Shown one piece after another: positions 26,493 through 35,170 of a DNA stretch of 64,000 bases. Each line of letters begins with the position of its first letter. Position 1 is the stretch's first letter. The notes under the pieces are model-generated. The model was not told the origin of the DNA, ran no database searches, and worked only from the letters and a program-made list of their open reading frames with translations. Origin of the DNA: Eggerthellaceae bacterium (GTDB lineage Bacteria > Actinomycetota > Coriobacteriia > Coriobacteriales > Eggerthellaceae); the NCBI GenBank assembly GCA_910575165.1, contig CAJTDS010000005.1, positions 96,349 to 160,348 on the forward strand, written 5' to 3'. The translations under genes and the position numbers were made by a program.

Positions 26493-27125
26493 ATGACCGA
26501 GGAAATGGAAGCCATCGAGTTCGCCGGGTCCACGCTGGCGCCGTTCTTCCTGAGCGATCCGCGAAAGGGCGACGCCGGCGAGGCGTTCGCCGCTCTGGGA
26601 CAGTTGGACGTCGACGCCGCCGCGAAGGAGTGGCCCTTCGTCGACGAGGCGCAGGCGGCTGCGGCGTTCGATCTGATGAAGGCGGGGCTCGCCGACGGCC
26701 CCGACGCCGACGAGCTGGTATGGGAGTACCGCCGGCTGTTCGTGGGACCGGGGCATCTGCCGGTTCCCCCGTGGGGGTCGGTCTACACCGACGTGGAGTC
26801 GGTGGTGTTCGGCGAGAGCACCCTGGCCCTGCGCGCGTTCATGCGCAAGGAGGGCGTGGAGCGCACCGCCGACGAGCGCACGCCCGAGGACCACATCGGG
26901 CTCATGTTGGCGCTCATGGCCTACCTCGCTCGCGAGAAGCCGGAGAGCCTGGACGAGTTTCTTTCCGAGCACCTGCTCACCTGGGCTCCCCATTACCTCG
27001 ACGAGCTGGGGGAGGAGTCGGCGCATTCGTTCTACGAAGGGCTGGCCCAGCTGACCCGCGCGACGCTGGAGGGCATCGGGCGGACTCGGGGTCTGCAGGT
27101 GACCCTGCCGCGCTTCTACCGGTAG
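26493..27125 (+). CDS. TorD/DmsD-family redox-enzyme maturation chaperone
   Basis: 210 residues, mainly helical and acidic. Typical family segments are YRRLFVGPGHLPVPPWGSVY and the later PEDHIGLMLALMAYLA. Such proteins bind the Tat signal of the molybdoenzyme and hold it until cofactor insertion is complete. 12 bases downstream of the second FeS subunit and 12 bases upstream of the anchor gene, consistent with one transcript. Confidence 0.92.
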   Translation: MTEEMEAIEFAGSTLAPFFLSDPRKGDAGEAFAALGQLDVDAAAKEWPFVDEAQAAAAFDLMKAGLADGPDADELVWEYRRLFVGPGHLPVPPWGSVYTDVESVVFGESTLALRAFMRKEGVERTADERTPEDHIGLMLALMAYLAREKPESLDEFLSEHLLTWAPHYLDELGEESAHSFYEGLAQLTRATLEGIGRTRGLQVTLPRFYR

Positions 27126-27137
27126 GCGCATGCGCCC

Positions 27138-28010
27138 ATGACCGGTTTCCCCACCGCCTTCAGCGAGATCACCCTGGTTCTGTTCACGACGCTGGCGCCT
27201 TCCGGGGCGCTCGCCTACGTGCTGGCGAACCTGCCGATCGCCTTCGGCCGCGCCACCGACGAGGAGCGCGAGCACCTCGACAGGTCGTCGTGGCTGTTGC
27301 TGGCCGTCACCATGGTGGGGCTCGTCGCGTCGGCGACGCACCTGGGCAACCCTTCGAACGCCCTGTACGTGTTCACGGCCGTGGGCAAAAGCCCCCTTTC
27401 CACCGAGGTCTTCTGCGCCGTGGTGTTTTTGGCCCTCGCCGGCGTGTACTGGCTGTACTCCTTCGCCGAGCGGCCCCGCCGGCGGCTGCAGCGGGCGGCC
27501 GTCATCGCTACCAACGCGGCGGCGCTCGCGTTCGTCGCGGCGACGGCCTTCGCCTACAACGTGGGCACCGTCCCCACGTGGAGCCATCCCCTGGTGCCGA
27601 TCTCGCTGTTCGCGAACGCCCTGATGGGCGGTCCGGTGTTGGCGTGCCTGGGCTTTGCGGCGGCGCGCTTCGAGCCGGGGCGCGCGCCATGGGGAGGCAG
27701 GCTTCTGGGGCTCTCGGCGGCGGCCCTTGCGGCGAACCTGGCCGTGTACGCCGTCATGGCTGTACAGCTGGCGCCGGTCTCCAACGAGCTAGCGAGCGTG
27801 CCCGAGCTGGTGCCGAACTACGCGGCGTTCATCGCGGCGTTCGCGGTGCTGGCCGCGGCTGGGCTTTTCGTGGGGTTCCGCGGTCTGCGGGCCCGGGGGA
27901 GGAGCCTTGTCGTCAGGATGGCCTGCGCGAGCGCTCTCGTGCTGGCGGGGCTGTTCGTCATGCGCTTCACGTTCTACATGTCGCACCTGACCATCGGGCT
28001 GGGAATCTGA
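27138..28010 (+). CDS. DmsC-like membrane anchor subunit
   Basis: 290 residues with about eight membrane helices. N-terminal FPTAFSEITLVLFTTLAPSG and the following HLGNPSNALYVF segment are characteristic of DmsC/NrfD-like menaquinol-oxidising anchors. Transfers electrons from menaquinol to the FeS subunit(s). Last gene of the reductase operon; the convergent gene at 28084 follows after 73 bases. Confidence 0.93.
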   Translation: MTGFPTAFSEITLVLFTTLAPSGALAYVLANLPIAFGRATDEEREHLDRSSWLLLAVTMVGLVASATHLGNPSNALYVFTAVGKSPLSTEVFCAVVFLALAGVYWLYSFAERPRRRLQRAAVIATNAAALAFVAATAFAYNVGTVPTWSHPLVPISLFANALMGGPVLACLGFAAARFEPGRAPWGGRLLGLSAAALAANLAVYAVMAVQLAPVSNELASVPELVPNYAAFIAAFAVLAAAGLFVGFRGLRARGRSLVVRMACASALVLAGLFVMRFTFYMSHLTIGLGI

Positions 28011-28083
28011 GGGCGCGTTTCCGGCGGGCGCACTTCTTCGGGAAGGCGTGCCCGTTCGCGGCGCTGGCGTCCCCGGTCGTCCC

Positions 28084-28662
28084 TTAGCGTTCGCCGAACT
28101 TCGGCAGGGTGCGCAGGAGCGCCCAGGCCCGCCGTTTCCCCGTTTCCTCCTTCAGGAGCGCCTCGAAGTCGTCGAAGGCGACGAAAGGGCGCCCGAACAG
28201 GTTTGATCGGCTTTCGAGCGCGAGCGGCGTTCGGTAGGCGGCCGAAAGCGCCTCGGCGGCGTCGCGGTCGGCGCACACGATGCACAGAGGGTCGGCGCCC
28301 TCGGCGAGGAGGAACAGCGACTGCGCGTCGAGCCGCGCGCCCCCGTCGAGCGCGTCGGCGGCTTCGGGCATCCCGGGTGCGGTTGCGGGGGCCGGGACGG
28401 CTGTCTCGGCTGCGGCTTCGAGCGCATCGGCTGCGGCCGCGTCCGAGCCCGTGCCGGCGGCCTCCAGGAAGGCGAACACGGTACCCCCCGGCCCGTAGCC
28501 GAGCGCTTCGGCGGTCTTGCGGCAGGCCGCCCGGCCCGCGGTTCCGAGCGGGGCGGCGCTGACGACGAGGAACGTGCCCATCCTGTCGCCGGCCAGATGG
28601 TCGGCGAACGAGTCCCATACCTGGTCGAGGGCTGCTTCGTACATCGTGCTGCTCGGGGTCAC
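28084..28662 (-). CDS. Hypothetical protein (192 aa) downstream of the reductase operon
   Basis: Not recognised. Starts with GTG (MTPSSTMYEAALDQVWDSFA) behind AAAGG. Contains an alternating hydrophobic N-terminal stretch (MGTFLVVSAAPLGTAGRAACRK), an Ala/Glu-rich middle with PAPATAPGMPEAADAL, and PLCIVCADRDAAEAL followed by NLFGRPFVAFDDFEALL. No signal peptide, no membrane segment. Transcribed toward the reductase operon, so it is separately controlled. A cytoplasmic alpha/beta protein is the most I can say. Confidence 0.75.
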   Translation of the reverse strand: MTPSSTMYEAALDQVWDSFADHLAGDRMGTFLVVSAAPLGTAGRAACRKTAEALGYGPGGTVFAFLEAAGTGSDAAAADALEAAAETAVPAPATAPGMPEAADALDGGARLDAQSLFLLAEGADPLCIVCADRDAAEALSAAYRTPLALESRSNLFGRPFVAFDDFEALLKEETGKRRAWALLRTLPKFGER

Positions 28663-28721
28663 GGTGGGCGCCTTTCAAGAGAGGCCGCGCGCAGCGCTTG
28701 CCTGCGGGTTCTTTGGTCGGC

Positions 28722-30191
28722 CTATTGTACCAGGTTGCCGTCGGGCTTTTCGGGCTGCGAACCTTCCGTCCGGTTCGCTTCCTGCTTCCGCGGTGCCGGG
28801 TTTTCTTCGGCGCCTTGGGGCTGCGGGACGTTGACGATGTTCGGGCGTTCGCAGTGGCCGCCGGGGCAGCGGCTGTCCAAATCGTAGGGGCTCCAGTTGC
28901 GCATCTTATCCTTGAGCTGGGCGTGCACCCGCCGCTCGAGGCGGTGGTGCTCGGCGATGACATGCAGCGCCTCCCTCGGGTTCGCGCGGATTTCGCGGAT
29001 GGCCTGCCCGGCGTCGGCGTTCATGGTGCGCTCGGCGACCAGCGCCAGCAGCGGCATGAGGAACACCGACACGCCGCCCGCGGCCACCAGCACCGACGCG
29101 GTGTCCTGCGTCATGGCGCCGGCGGTCACGGCCACCGAGGTCACCGCCACGATGATGGGAAGGGCCGTGGCGCAGTAGAACGACACCGTCAGCCGCTCGC
29201 GCACGTCCATGGCGCGCGAGCTCTTCCCCAGCGTCAGCGACACGAAGATGGGCAGCGCGCGCACGAACAGCAGCAGCACGATGAACAGGGCCAGCAGCTC
29301 GGGCGCCTCCCCGATGGCCCGCAGGTCGACCTTGGCGCCCGATACCACGAAGAACAGCGGGACCAGAAAGCCGTAGGCGATGGCGTTGTGCTTCATCTCC
29401 ATGGTTTGGTTGCCCTCGGGGATGATGAAGCGCAGGATGAACCCGGCGGCGAAGGCGCCCAGCACGATGTCCAGGTCGAACACCGCCGAGATAGCCGTCA
29501 GCCCTATGAGCAGCAGGTTCACCGTGCGGATGATCATCTGGGAGTTCGTGTCGGCGTTGTCGCGGATGAAGGTGGACACCCTGCCGCCCACGGATTTGCC
29601 CACTTTCGGCACGATGGCGAACAGCACGGCGATGGCCAGGAAGGCGGCAAGCACCAGCATGGTCTGCCAGGTGGCGCGGGCTGAAAGCAGCAGCGCTATG
29701 GCGATAATGGGGAACAGCTCGCCCCAGGTCCCGTAGGCGATAATCTCGTCGCCTACGCGGGTGCCCAGGATCCCCCGCTCCTGCAGGATGGGCAGGAGGG
29801 TTCCCATGGCCGTGGTGGTAAGCGCGATGACGACGGCGAGCCCGTCCAGGTCGAAGGCGGAAAGCGTGGGCCACAGCGCCACGATGGCGAACGCGATGGC
29901 GAAGGTGACGAGCCAGGTGGCCGCGCCGCGCCTGCCCTCGGCACCGGCCAGGCTTTTCGGCGAGATCTCGTAGCCGGCCAGCAGGAACAGGAAAGCCAGC
30001 CCCAGGTCGGAGAACAGCGAGATGGCCTCGTTGGTCTGGATGATCCCCGCGCCATAAGGACCCAGCAGCGCGCCGGCGATGAGCAGCAGCACCGTTTCGG
30101 GCACCGCCTTGCCGGGAATGAGCGACGCCAGAAGGGGGCAGACCACGGCAACGAGGGATATGTAAGCAAGAGAGACCAGGTCGGCGGTCAT
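28722..30191 (-). CDS. Cation/proton antiporter of the CPA2 (KefB/NapA) family
   Basis: 489 residues, about 12-13 membrane helices over residues 5-390, with the family segments LLIAGALLGPYG, SDLGLAFLFLLAGYEI and DLDIVLGAFAAGFILRF. A hydrophilic C-terminal tail of about 90 residues carries SRCPGGHCERPN and a charged Gln/Glu/Pro end but no TrkA-N domain. Exchanges Na+ or K+ for protons for pH or ion homeostasis. The start at 30191 has AAGGAGGAG upstream; 38 more open codons upstream lack a ribosome binding site. Confidence 0.93.
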   Translation of the reverse strand: MTADLVSLAYISLVAVVCPLLASLIPGKAVPETVLLLIAGALLGPYGAGIIQTNEAISLFSDLGLAFLFLLAGYEISPKSLAGAEGRRGAATWLVTFAIAFAIVALWPTLSAFDLDGLAVVIALTTTAMGTLLPILQERGILGTRVGDEIIAYGTWGELFPIIAIALLLSARATWQTMLVLAAFLAIAVLFAIVPKVGKSVGGRVSTFIRDNADTNSQMIIRTVNLLLIGLTAISAVFDLDIVLGAFAAGFILRFIIPEGNQTMEMKHNAIAYGFLVPLFFVVSGAKVDLRAIGEAPELLALFIVLLLFVRALPIFVSLTLGKSSRAMDVRERLTVSFYCATALPIIVAVTSVAVTAGAMTQDTASVLVAAGGVSVFLMPLLALVAERTMNADAGQAIREIRANPREALHVIAEHHRLERRVHAQLKDKMRNWSPYDLDSRCPGGHCERPNIVNVPQPQGAEENPAPRKQEANRTEGSQPEKPDGNLVQ

Positions 30192-30614
30192 GGCTCCTCC
30201 TTGGTTGGGCTGCTGCGGCGCGTTGCGGATGCGCGTCGGGCGGGCGGCGGGCTGCTGTGGCCAGTATGATGCTGGCGGTTTGCTGCTGCGGCGCACCTCC
30301 GGCATGCGTCGGTATGGTGAGCGGCTTCGGCATCGTTTGCGTTTCGCCGACCATCTTGCTTACTATAACGCTTAGCGCCGCGGCTGGCGCAGAGGGCCGT
30401 GCAGCGGTAATGGATTGTTGACGGAGGCTGCATGGCGGGCTTGCCGGCGCGGCTTTCCACCTGCGAATGCTACAGTTTGCGGAAAAATTCACACGCGGCA
30501 GTTGCCCCCGATGCGCCTTTGGCCTATAACGGGCGGAGCGAAAACCGCGATCGTAGCCGCTTTCGGCGAGCCCGCACGGGCCTGTCGGGAGGCGGAGAAC
30601 CCAAGGAGGACGCC
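30192..30614. promoter_or_regulatory. Divergent intergenic region, antiporter / nikR operon
   Basis: 423 bases with no supported gene. TATAAC at 30364-30369 is a weak rightward -10 candidate without a good -35. I see no palindrome resembling a classical NikR operator here. An open frame runs in from 30432 to the next gene but lacks a ribosome binding site. Confidence 0.3.
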
Positions 30615-30869
30615 ATGTGCGCCAACGGAGTTAACACCGGTCAGTTCGAGCAGATGATTGACCAGATAGACGACCATGTGAAGCTGGAGCGCCGCTGGGC
30701 CCACACTTTGGGGCACATGGCGGGCGATGCCGGTTACGCCACGGTGTGCGAGCGGTTGCATGAGGCCCAGGCGCTGCTGGACGAGGTGCGTGCCAAGCTG
30801 GACGAAGCGAAGGACGCCTTGGAAGACGACGCCGACGCTGCCGGCGGCGTGACGGTTAGCCTGGTCTAG
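30615..30869 (+). CDS. Small acidic coiled-coil protein upstream of nikR (84 aa)
   Basis: Starts MCANGVNTGQFEQMIDQIDD with AAGGAGG at 30603-30609. The second half has heptad spacing (LHEAQALLDEVRAKLDEAKD) and a strongly acidic end. Two Cys (residue 2 and in VCERL) and three His could bind a metal, but there is no recognised motif. 9 bases before nikR, so co-transcribed with the nickel regulator and hypE. Function unknown; a nickel- or hydrogenase-related accessory role is inference from context. Confidence 0.7.
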   Translation: MCANGVNTGQFEQMIDQIDDHVKLERRWAHTLGHMAGDAGYATVCERLHEAQALLDEVRAKLDEAKDALEDDADAAGGVTVSLV

Positions 30870-30878
30870 GACGCTGCT

Positions 30879-31307
30879 ATGGCAAGCGAGCTGGTGCGTT
30901 TCTCGGTGGCCATGCCCGAGGACCTGCTCATGGACTTCGACCGCTTGGTGTCCAAGCGCGGCCTGGCCAAGAACCGCAGCGAGGTAGTGCGCGACCTGGT
31001 GCGCGAAGCCCTGGTGGAGGAACGCTGCGCCATGCCCGGCGTCGAGGTGATGGGGACCCTGACCATCACCTTCGACCACCACTCATCAGACTTGCAGGAC
31101 AAGCTGCACGCCATCCAGCACGAGTACTTCGGCAACATCGTGTCCAGCATGCATGTGCACCTGGACGCCCATGGCTGCCTGGAGGTGATCGTGCTGCGCG
31201 GAGAGGCGGAGCTGGTGCAGGACATCGCGAACCTTATCCTGGGCACGAAGGGTGTGAAGAACGGCAAGCTGGTGCTGACCACCACGGGCAGGAGCCTGTG
31301 GGGCTGA
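30879..31307 (+). CDS. nikR: Nickel-responsive transcriptional regulator NikR
   Basis: Ribbon-helix-helix repressor with ACT-like nickel domain. The N-terminal RHH covers about 1-45 (VRFSVAMPEDLLMDFDRLV, NRSEVVRDLVRE). The nickel ligands of E. coli NikR (H76, H87, H89, C95) correspond to H81, H92, H94 and C100 with identical spacing (SSMHVHLDAHGC). Length 142 is normal. It probably controls nickel uptake or its own operon, which continues to hypE after 61 bases. Confidence 0.95.
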   Translation: MASELVRFSVAMPEDLLMDFDRLVSKRGLAKNRSEVVRDLVREALVEERCAMPGVEVMGTLTITFDHHSSDLQDKLHAIQHEYFGNIVSSMHVHLDAHGCLEVIVLRGEAELVQDIANLILGTKGVKNGKLVLTTTGRSLWG

Positions 31308-31368
31308 TCCGAACCTGCGCCCGTTCGCGGCGCGGACGACGATTTCCGGACGACAAGATGGAGGCGTC

Positions 31369-32391
31369 ATGGACGAAGTGGTGATGCTTGGCCACGGCAG
31401 TGGCGGCACGATGATGAAGCGCATCATCGACGAGGTGTTCTTCGAGGCGTACGCCGGCGAGGAGCTGCGGCGCGGCGATGACGCGGCGGTGCTGGCGGCG
31501 CCGGGCGCCCAGGGGCGGCTGGCCTTCTCTACGGACAGTTTCGTGGTGACGCCCCATTTCTTCCCCGGCGGCGACATCGGGCGGCTGGCGGTGTGCGGCA
31601 CCGTCAACGACGTGGCCACCTCCGGCGCGAAGCCGCTGTATCTGAGCTGCGGATTCATCCTTGAAGAGGGCTTTCCTGTGGACGATCTGCGCCGCATCTG
31701 CGCCAGCATGGCAGAGTGCGTCCGGGAGGCAGGTGTGGTCATCGTCACCGGCGACACGAAGGTGGTCAACCGCGGTCACGGCGACGGGGTGTTCATCAAC
31801 ACCTCGGGCGTGGGCATGCTGGACGCGGGCGTGAACCTGGGCGGCGCGCAGTGCCGGCCGGGGGATGCCGTGCTGGTGAGCGGCACCTTGGGCGACCACG
31901 GCATCACCATCATGAGCTGCCGCGAGGAGCTTTCCTTCTCCGCCGACATCCGAAGCGATGCGGCCCCCCTGAACCATCTGATCGCCGACGTGCTGGCGGC
32001 GGCTCCGCAGACGCGCTGCTTCCGCGACCCTACGCGCGGCGGGCTGGCGTCCACCTTGAACGAGCTCGCTGCCCAAGCCGGCGTCGACATCGTCGTCGAC
32101 GAGGACGCCGTGCCCGTGAAGCCCGCAGTGCTGGGCGCCTGCGAGATGCTCGGCTACGACGTGCTGCAGGTGGCCAACGAGGGCAAGATGGTGTGCGTGG
32201 TGGCCTCCGATCAGGCCGAAGCGGCTCTAGCGGCCATGCGCGCGAACCCCTACGGCGCCGATGCGGCCATTATCGGGCACGTGGAAGAGGCCCGTCCCGA
32301 GCGCGGCCCGAAGGTGTTTCTGCACACGGGCTTCGGCGGCAAGCGCATCCTGGACATGCTGGTGGGCGAGCAGCTTCCGCGCATCTGCTAG
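31369..32391 (+). CDS. hypE: Hydrogenase expression/formation protein HypE
   Basis: Makes the thiocyanate/cyanide ligand of the [NiFe]-hydrogenase active site together with HypF. 340 residues, PurM-like ATP-binding fold (GDDAAVL, STDSFVVTPHFFPGG, VVTPHF, TGDTKVVNRG, RDPTRGGLASTLNELA). The C-terminus is PRIC, the invariant Cys that HypF carbamoylates. The other hyp genes and the hydrogenase itself are not in this window. The neighbouring nikR makes nickel-linked control likely. Confidence 0.96.
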   Translation: MDEVVMLGHGSGGTMMKRIIDEVFFEAYAGEELRRGDDAAVLAAPGAQGRLAFSTDSFVVTPHFFPGGDIGRLAVCGTVNDVATSGAKPLYLSCGFILEEGFPVDDLRRICASMAECVREAGVVIVTGDTKVVNRGHGDGVFINTSGVGMLDAGVNLGGAQCRPGDAVLVSGTLGDHGITIMSCREELSFSADIRSDAAPLNHLIADVLAAAPQTRCFRDPTRGGLASTLNELAAQAGVDIVVDEDAVPVKPAVLGACEMLGYDVLQVANEGKMVCVVASDQAEAALAAMRANPYGADAAIIGHVEEARPERGPKVFLHTGFGGKRILDMLVGEQLPRIC

Positions 32392-32425
32392 CGGTTGGTC
32401 GGCATGTTTGCTCGCGCGCGTCCGA

Positions 32426-32456
32426 GCTGCTGCGCCGACGCCTCTGGCGCAGCAGC
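32426..32456 (+). terminator. Hairpin after hypE
   Basis: Perfect 11-bp stem GCTGCTGCGCC with GGCGCAGCAGC and a 9-base loop, 34 bases after the stop codon. No U-run follows, so intrinsic termination is uncertain. Confidence 0.5.
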
Positions 32457-32600
32457 ATGCCCCTGACGCCCCTTGCGCACGCCCAAAGGCGGTCGGGTTG
32501 CCGTCGGGGACGGTTGCGACCCTCCGGATTCCGGCGGGTCGGCGTTTGCGCAGAGGTCTTGCCGCTTGTAGAAGCTCCCATGCACTTCAAAAGATTGCCC

Positions 32601-32628
32601 TTGCATTGTGGGCGGAGTTTGGTATCTT
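32601..32628 (+). promoter_or_regulatory. Candidate sigma-70 promoter of the ferredoxin gene
   Basis: TTGCAT (32601-32606), 16-base spacer, TATCTT (32623-32628), giving a leader of about 60 bases before the ferredoxin ATG. Moderate match only. Confidence 0.4.
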
Positions 32629-32693
32629 GCGCTCATGCCAAAAGCGCATGGGCCCGCGAGCGCGGGGTTGAAACAGACGAGAAGGAGCAAGCC

Positions 32694-32882
32694 ATGTCCC
32701 ATCCGGTTATCGATGCTGACGAGTGCATCGGCTGCGGCATCTGCGTTGACGCGTGCCCTCAGGAAGTGTTGGAAGTTGTCGGCGGCGTTGCCGAAGTGGT
32801 GAACGAGGACAGCTGCATCGCCTGCGGCGACTGCGTGGAAGAGTGCCCCATGGGCGCCATCCCCGAGATCGTCGAGGAGTAG
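32694..32882 (+). CDS. 2[4Fe-4S] ferredoxin (62 aa)
   Basis: Small clostridial-type ferredoxin with two complete cluster motifs CIGCGICVDACP and CIACGDCVEECP, each C-x2-C-x2-C-x3-C followed by Pro. Low-potential electron carrier for anaerobic metabolism. AAGGAG precedes the ATG at 32694. Single-gene transcript between its own promoter candidate and terminator. Confidence 0.96.
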   Translation: MSHPVIDADECIGCGICVDACPQEVLEVVGGVAEVVNEDSCIACGDCVEECPMGAIPEIVEE

Positions 32883-32931
32883 CGCGAAACTGGTTGCAGC
32901 GTGCGGCGGCATCGACGCTGCACGACTCCGG

Positions 32932-32966
32932 AGGGCCGTTTCCCCTAGCGGAAGCGGCCCTTTTGT
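32932..32966 (+). terminator. Terminator of the ferredoxin gene
   Basis: 12-bp stem AGGGCCGTTTCC (32932-32943) with GGAAGCGGCCCT (32950-32961), one U-G pair, followed by TTTGTTTG. Confidence 0.85.
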
Positions 32967-33225
32967 TTGCCGCGGTCACGGTCGGTTCTGGGCGACGCTG
33001 TCGGTGCTGGTGTCGGGGGCGTCGGCTGTTGTCGCTGCGATGCCCACCTGGCCGCGCATACCCGAAAGCTTTGCCGGGAAAGTGCGACGAGCCGCACGGT
33101 CGTGTCCGCATAATCGGCAACTTCGTGAGGAATTGGTAACGAAACGCACGATTTTGCTGTGTTGGAGCGACGGGGTGCGGGCGCGGCAGTCCGCGTCGCC
33201 CTTTCGAGCGGTCTTGACCTGGCGG

Positions 33226-34917
33226 CTATTTCCCGGACCCTACCATGTCGATGACCTCTTGGCGGGAGTGGACGCCCAGCTTGCGGTAGATGTTCTTCGA
33301 ATAGGTCTGGGCGCTGCTGAGCGAGATGACCAGCACGTCGGCGATCTTGCGGTGGGAGTTGCCCGCCGCAAGCAGTTGCAGCACCCCCCGTTCGCGCGGC
33401 GTCAGCCCGAACTGCGAGGCGATTTCGTCGCAGCGGGCGCTTAGGGGGCTGCCCGGCGCTTCTGGCTGATTCGGGTCCTCCGCGCAAGGGGAAGCGCTGC
33501 TTACGGCGGCGGGGTTGGTGGCGGGTTCGGAAGACGGGTTTCTGCCGCGTACGACGGGTGCACCGTCGGCGTTCGTACTGGGCGTACTGGTTGCCGCGGC
33601 TGCATTGCCGGCGCCCAAGGCGGTCAGGTTTCCGGCCGCGGCGGGGGTGTTTGTGGTCGAGGTCTTGGTCTGCAGGTTGAGCACGGCTAGGATGAGCAGC
33701 AGCATGGCCGGAATGATGCAGGCGCCCAGCCACAGGTACGCGGGGAGGTCGGCGATGAGCGGCGTCACGAAACGGGCGAACATAGCGAAGGACATCTCGA
33801 TGCCCAAGGGGATAAGGAACAGCGCGGCTACGGCAGCCGTTGCGGGAACGCCCTCCGCCACCGAATACATGAGAGCCGTTTCCCACAGCAGGAACAGCGC
33901 AAGAATGCGCGTGGGAAGCACCAATTGCTCGCAGAGGTCGGGATGGTCGCCCATCAGCATGACTACCAGGTAGGAAACCGTCACGCAGATGAGCGTGAAG
34001 AACACGAGCACCCTCAGGAAGCCGGACCGTCCCTTGCGCGGGAGAATTCCGTTTGCGCGGGAGACCAGCGCAGCTAGCGCACCGGCGAGGGCAACGGCCA
34101 GCAGCTTGCTGAGCAGGGTGGTGGAAAAGGGCATCCCGGGGTGGGAGAACAGGCCGCTGAAGAGGTAGCTTGCGAACAGGTAGAACAGCAGCGCCGCCGC
34201 CATGAGCGTATAGGGGCTGGCGATGAGCGCTCTTGGAGATGTCGCGCCGCTTGTCGTCGATATTTCACGATGCCCGACGACGCCCTCCGCTGCGGTTGAG
34301 CCTTCGAGCGGTACGAAAGCCACTACTGCCGAAGCGAGCGGCAGGAATGCGGCGATGGGACCGAAGAGTTGCTCGGCGCCGAGAGAGCCGAGCACGACGG
34401 TGAGAAGCAACGCTATCAGGAGGTTGGCCAGGAACGAGTAGGCGGACAGCAGGCATGCGCGCTTCGTTCCGATCCGGCAGGAGATGCGGGCCCATTGCAG
34501 CGCGGTGGCACAGGTGAACAGGCTGAAGAGCGTCGAGCAGAGCACGCTTGACGCGGATGCCAGGGGGCCGCAGGGCGCAAGGGGCGAAAGGGCCACCAGC
34601 AGCAGGCACAGGCCTGCGGAGTAGAAGGCAGCGGCACGCAGAAGAGGTGGCCAGTGCAAGTCGGCACACCGGCGTCCGGCCGCTTGTCTCCCGGACGGAT
34701 TGCCCGGTTTGCGCGGTCCTGCGGCAGGCAGGCAGGCGAACGCGACGGCTAGAGCGCAGGCGCATTGCAGAAGCGATCCCAGGCAGAAGACGGGCGAGTC
34801 GACGGAAAAGCCGGAGAACGCGGCAAACGATTCGGGCACGAGCTGGTAGCTGAGGGCGAACCAAAATGGCGAGAGGCCGGCCACGAAAAGCCATTCTCGT
34901 CTCTCCTGCGCTGCCAT
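33226..34917 (-). CDS. Membrane-bound LuxR-family regulator beside a flavoprotein reductase
   Basis: 563 residues starting MAAQERREWLFVAGLSPFWF, with AAGGAG 4 bases upstream on the minus strand. About 12 membrane helices to residue ~420, then a Thr/Asn/Ala/Pro linker and a C-terminal LuxR HTH (LTPRERGVLQLLAAGNSHRK, SLSSAQTYSKNIYRKLGVHS). Divergent from the Tat-exported flavoprotein at 35171, its likely target. Same architecture as the regulators at 14449 and 20624 but low sequence identity in the membrane part by eye. Confidence 0.92.
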   Translation of the reverse strand: MAAQERREWLFVAGLSPFWFALSYQLVPESFAAFSGFSVDSPVFCLGSLLQCACALAVAFACLPAAGPRKPGNPSGRQAAGRRCADLHWPPLLRAAAFYSAGLCLLLVALSPLAPCGPLASASSVLCSTLFSLFTCATALQWARISCRIGTKRACLLSAYSFLANLLIALLLTVVLGSLGAEQLFGPIAAFLPLASAVVAFVPLEGSTAAEGVVGHREISTTSGATSPRALIASPYTLMAAALLFYLFASYLFSGLFSHPGMPFSTTLLSKLLAVALAGALAALVSRANGILPRKGRSGFLRVLVFFTLICVTVSYLVVMLMGDHPDLCEQLVLPTRILALFLLWETALMYSVAEGVPATAAVAALFLIPLGIEMSFAMFARFVTPLIADLPAYLWLGACIIPAMLLLILAVLNLQTKTSTTNTPAAAGNLTALGAGNAAAATSTPSTNADGAPVVRGRNPSSEPATNPAAVSSASPCAEDPNQPEAPGSPLSARCDEIASQFGLTPRERGVLQLLAAGNSHRKIADVLVISLSSAQTYSKNIYRKLGVHSRQEVIDMVGSGK

Positions 34918-34948
34918 AGGCTCCTTCCTTCTTGGCGTGAGTGCAACC

Positions 34949-34954
34949 ATTATA
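34949..34954 (-). promoter_or_regulatory. -10 element of the LuxR regulator gene
   Basis: Perfect TATAAT on the minus strand, 32 bases upstream of the start codon. The -35 is weak (TCGTGC at 17-base spacing). Confidence 0.45.
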
Positions 34955-35025
34955 GAGGTATTCCATGTCATGCACGACGGCAAGCGGTCGATGAGGTGCG
35001 CTATCTACCTGAGGAAACGCGAAGT

Positions 35026-35042
35026 ATCACCAAAATGGTGAT
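35026..35042. promoter_or_regulatory. Dyad operator candidate in the regulator/flavoprotein intergenic region
   Basis: ATCACCA-AAA-TGGTGAT is a perfect 7-bp inverted repeat with a 3-base spacer, midway between the divergent genes. Its size and position fit a regulator binding site, possibly for the adjacent LuxR protein. No other copy noticed. Confidence 0.45.
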
Positions 35043-35170
35043 GATGGGAGGGCAGTCGCGATTGCCCCCGGTTCGGTGATTGTGCGTTTGCGGTTGTTTG
35101 TCCACCATGGCCGACGGACGAACGCGGGCCGCATGGGGCGGTCTCGCGGCAACTACGAGGAGGGTGCACG

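Noticed and set aside
32897..32922. Small hairpin GCAGCGT...ACGCTGC before the ferredoxin terminator
   Set aside because: A 7-bp stem with a long loop is expected by chance in GC-rich DNA; the stronger terminator follows directly.
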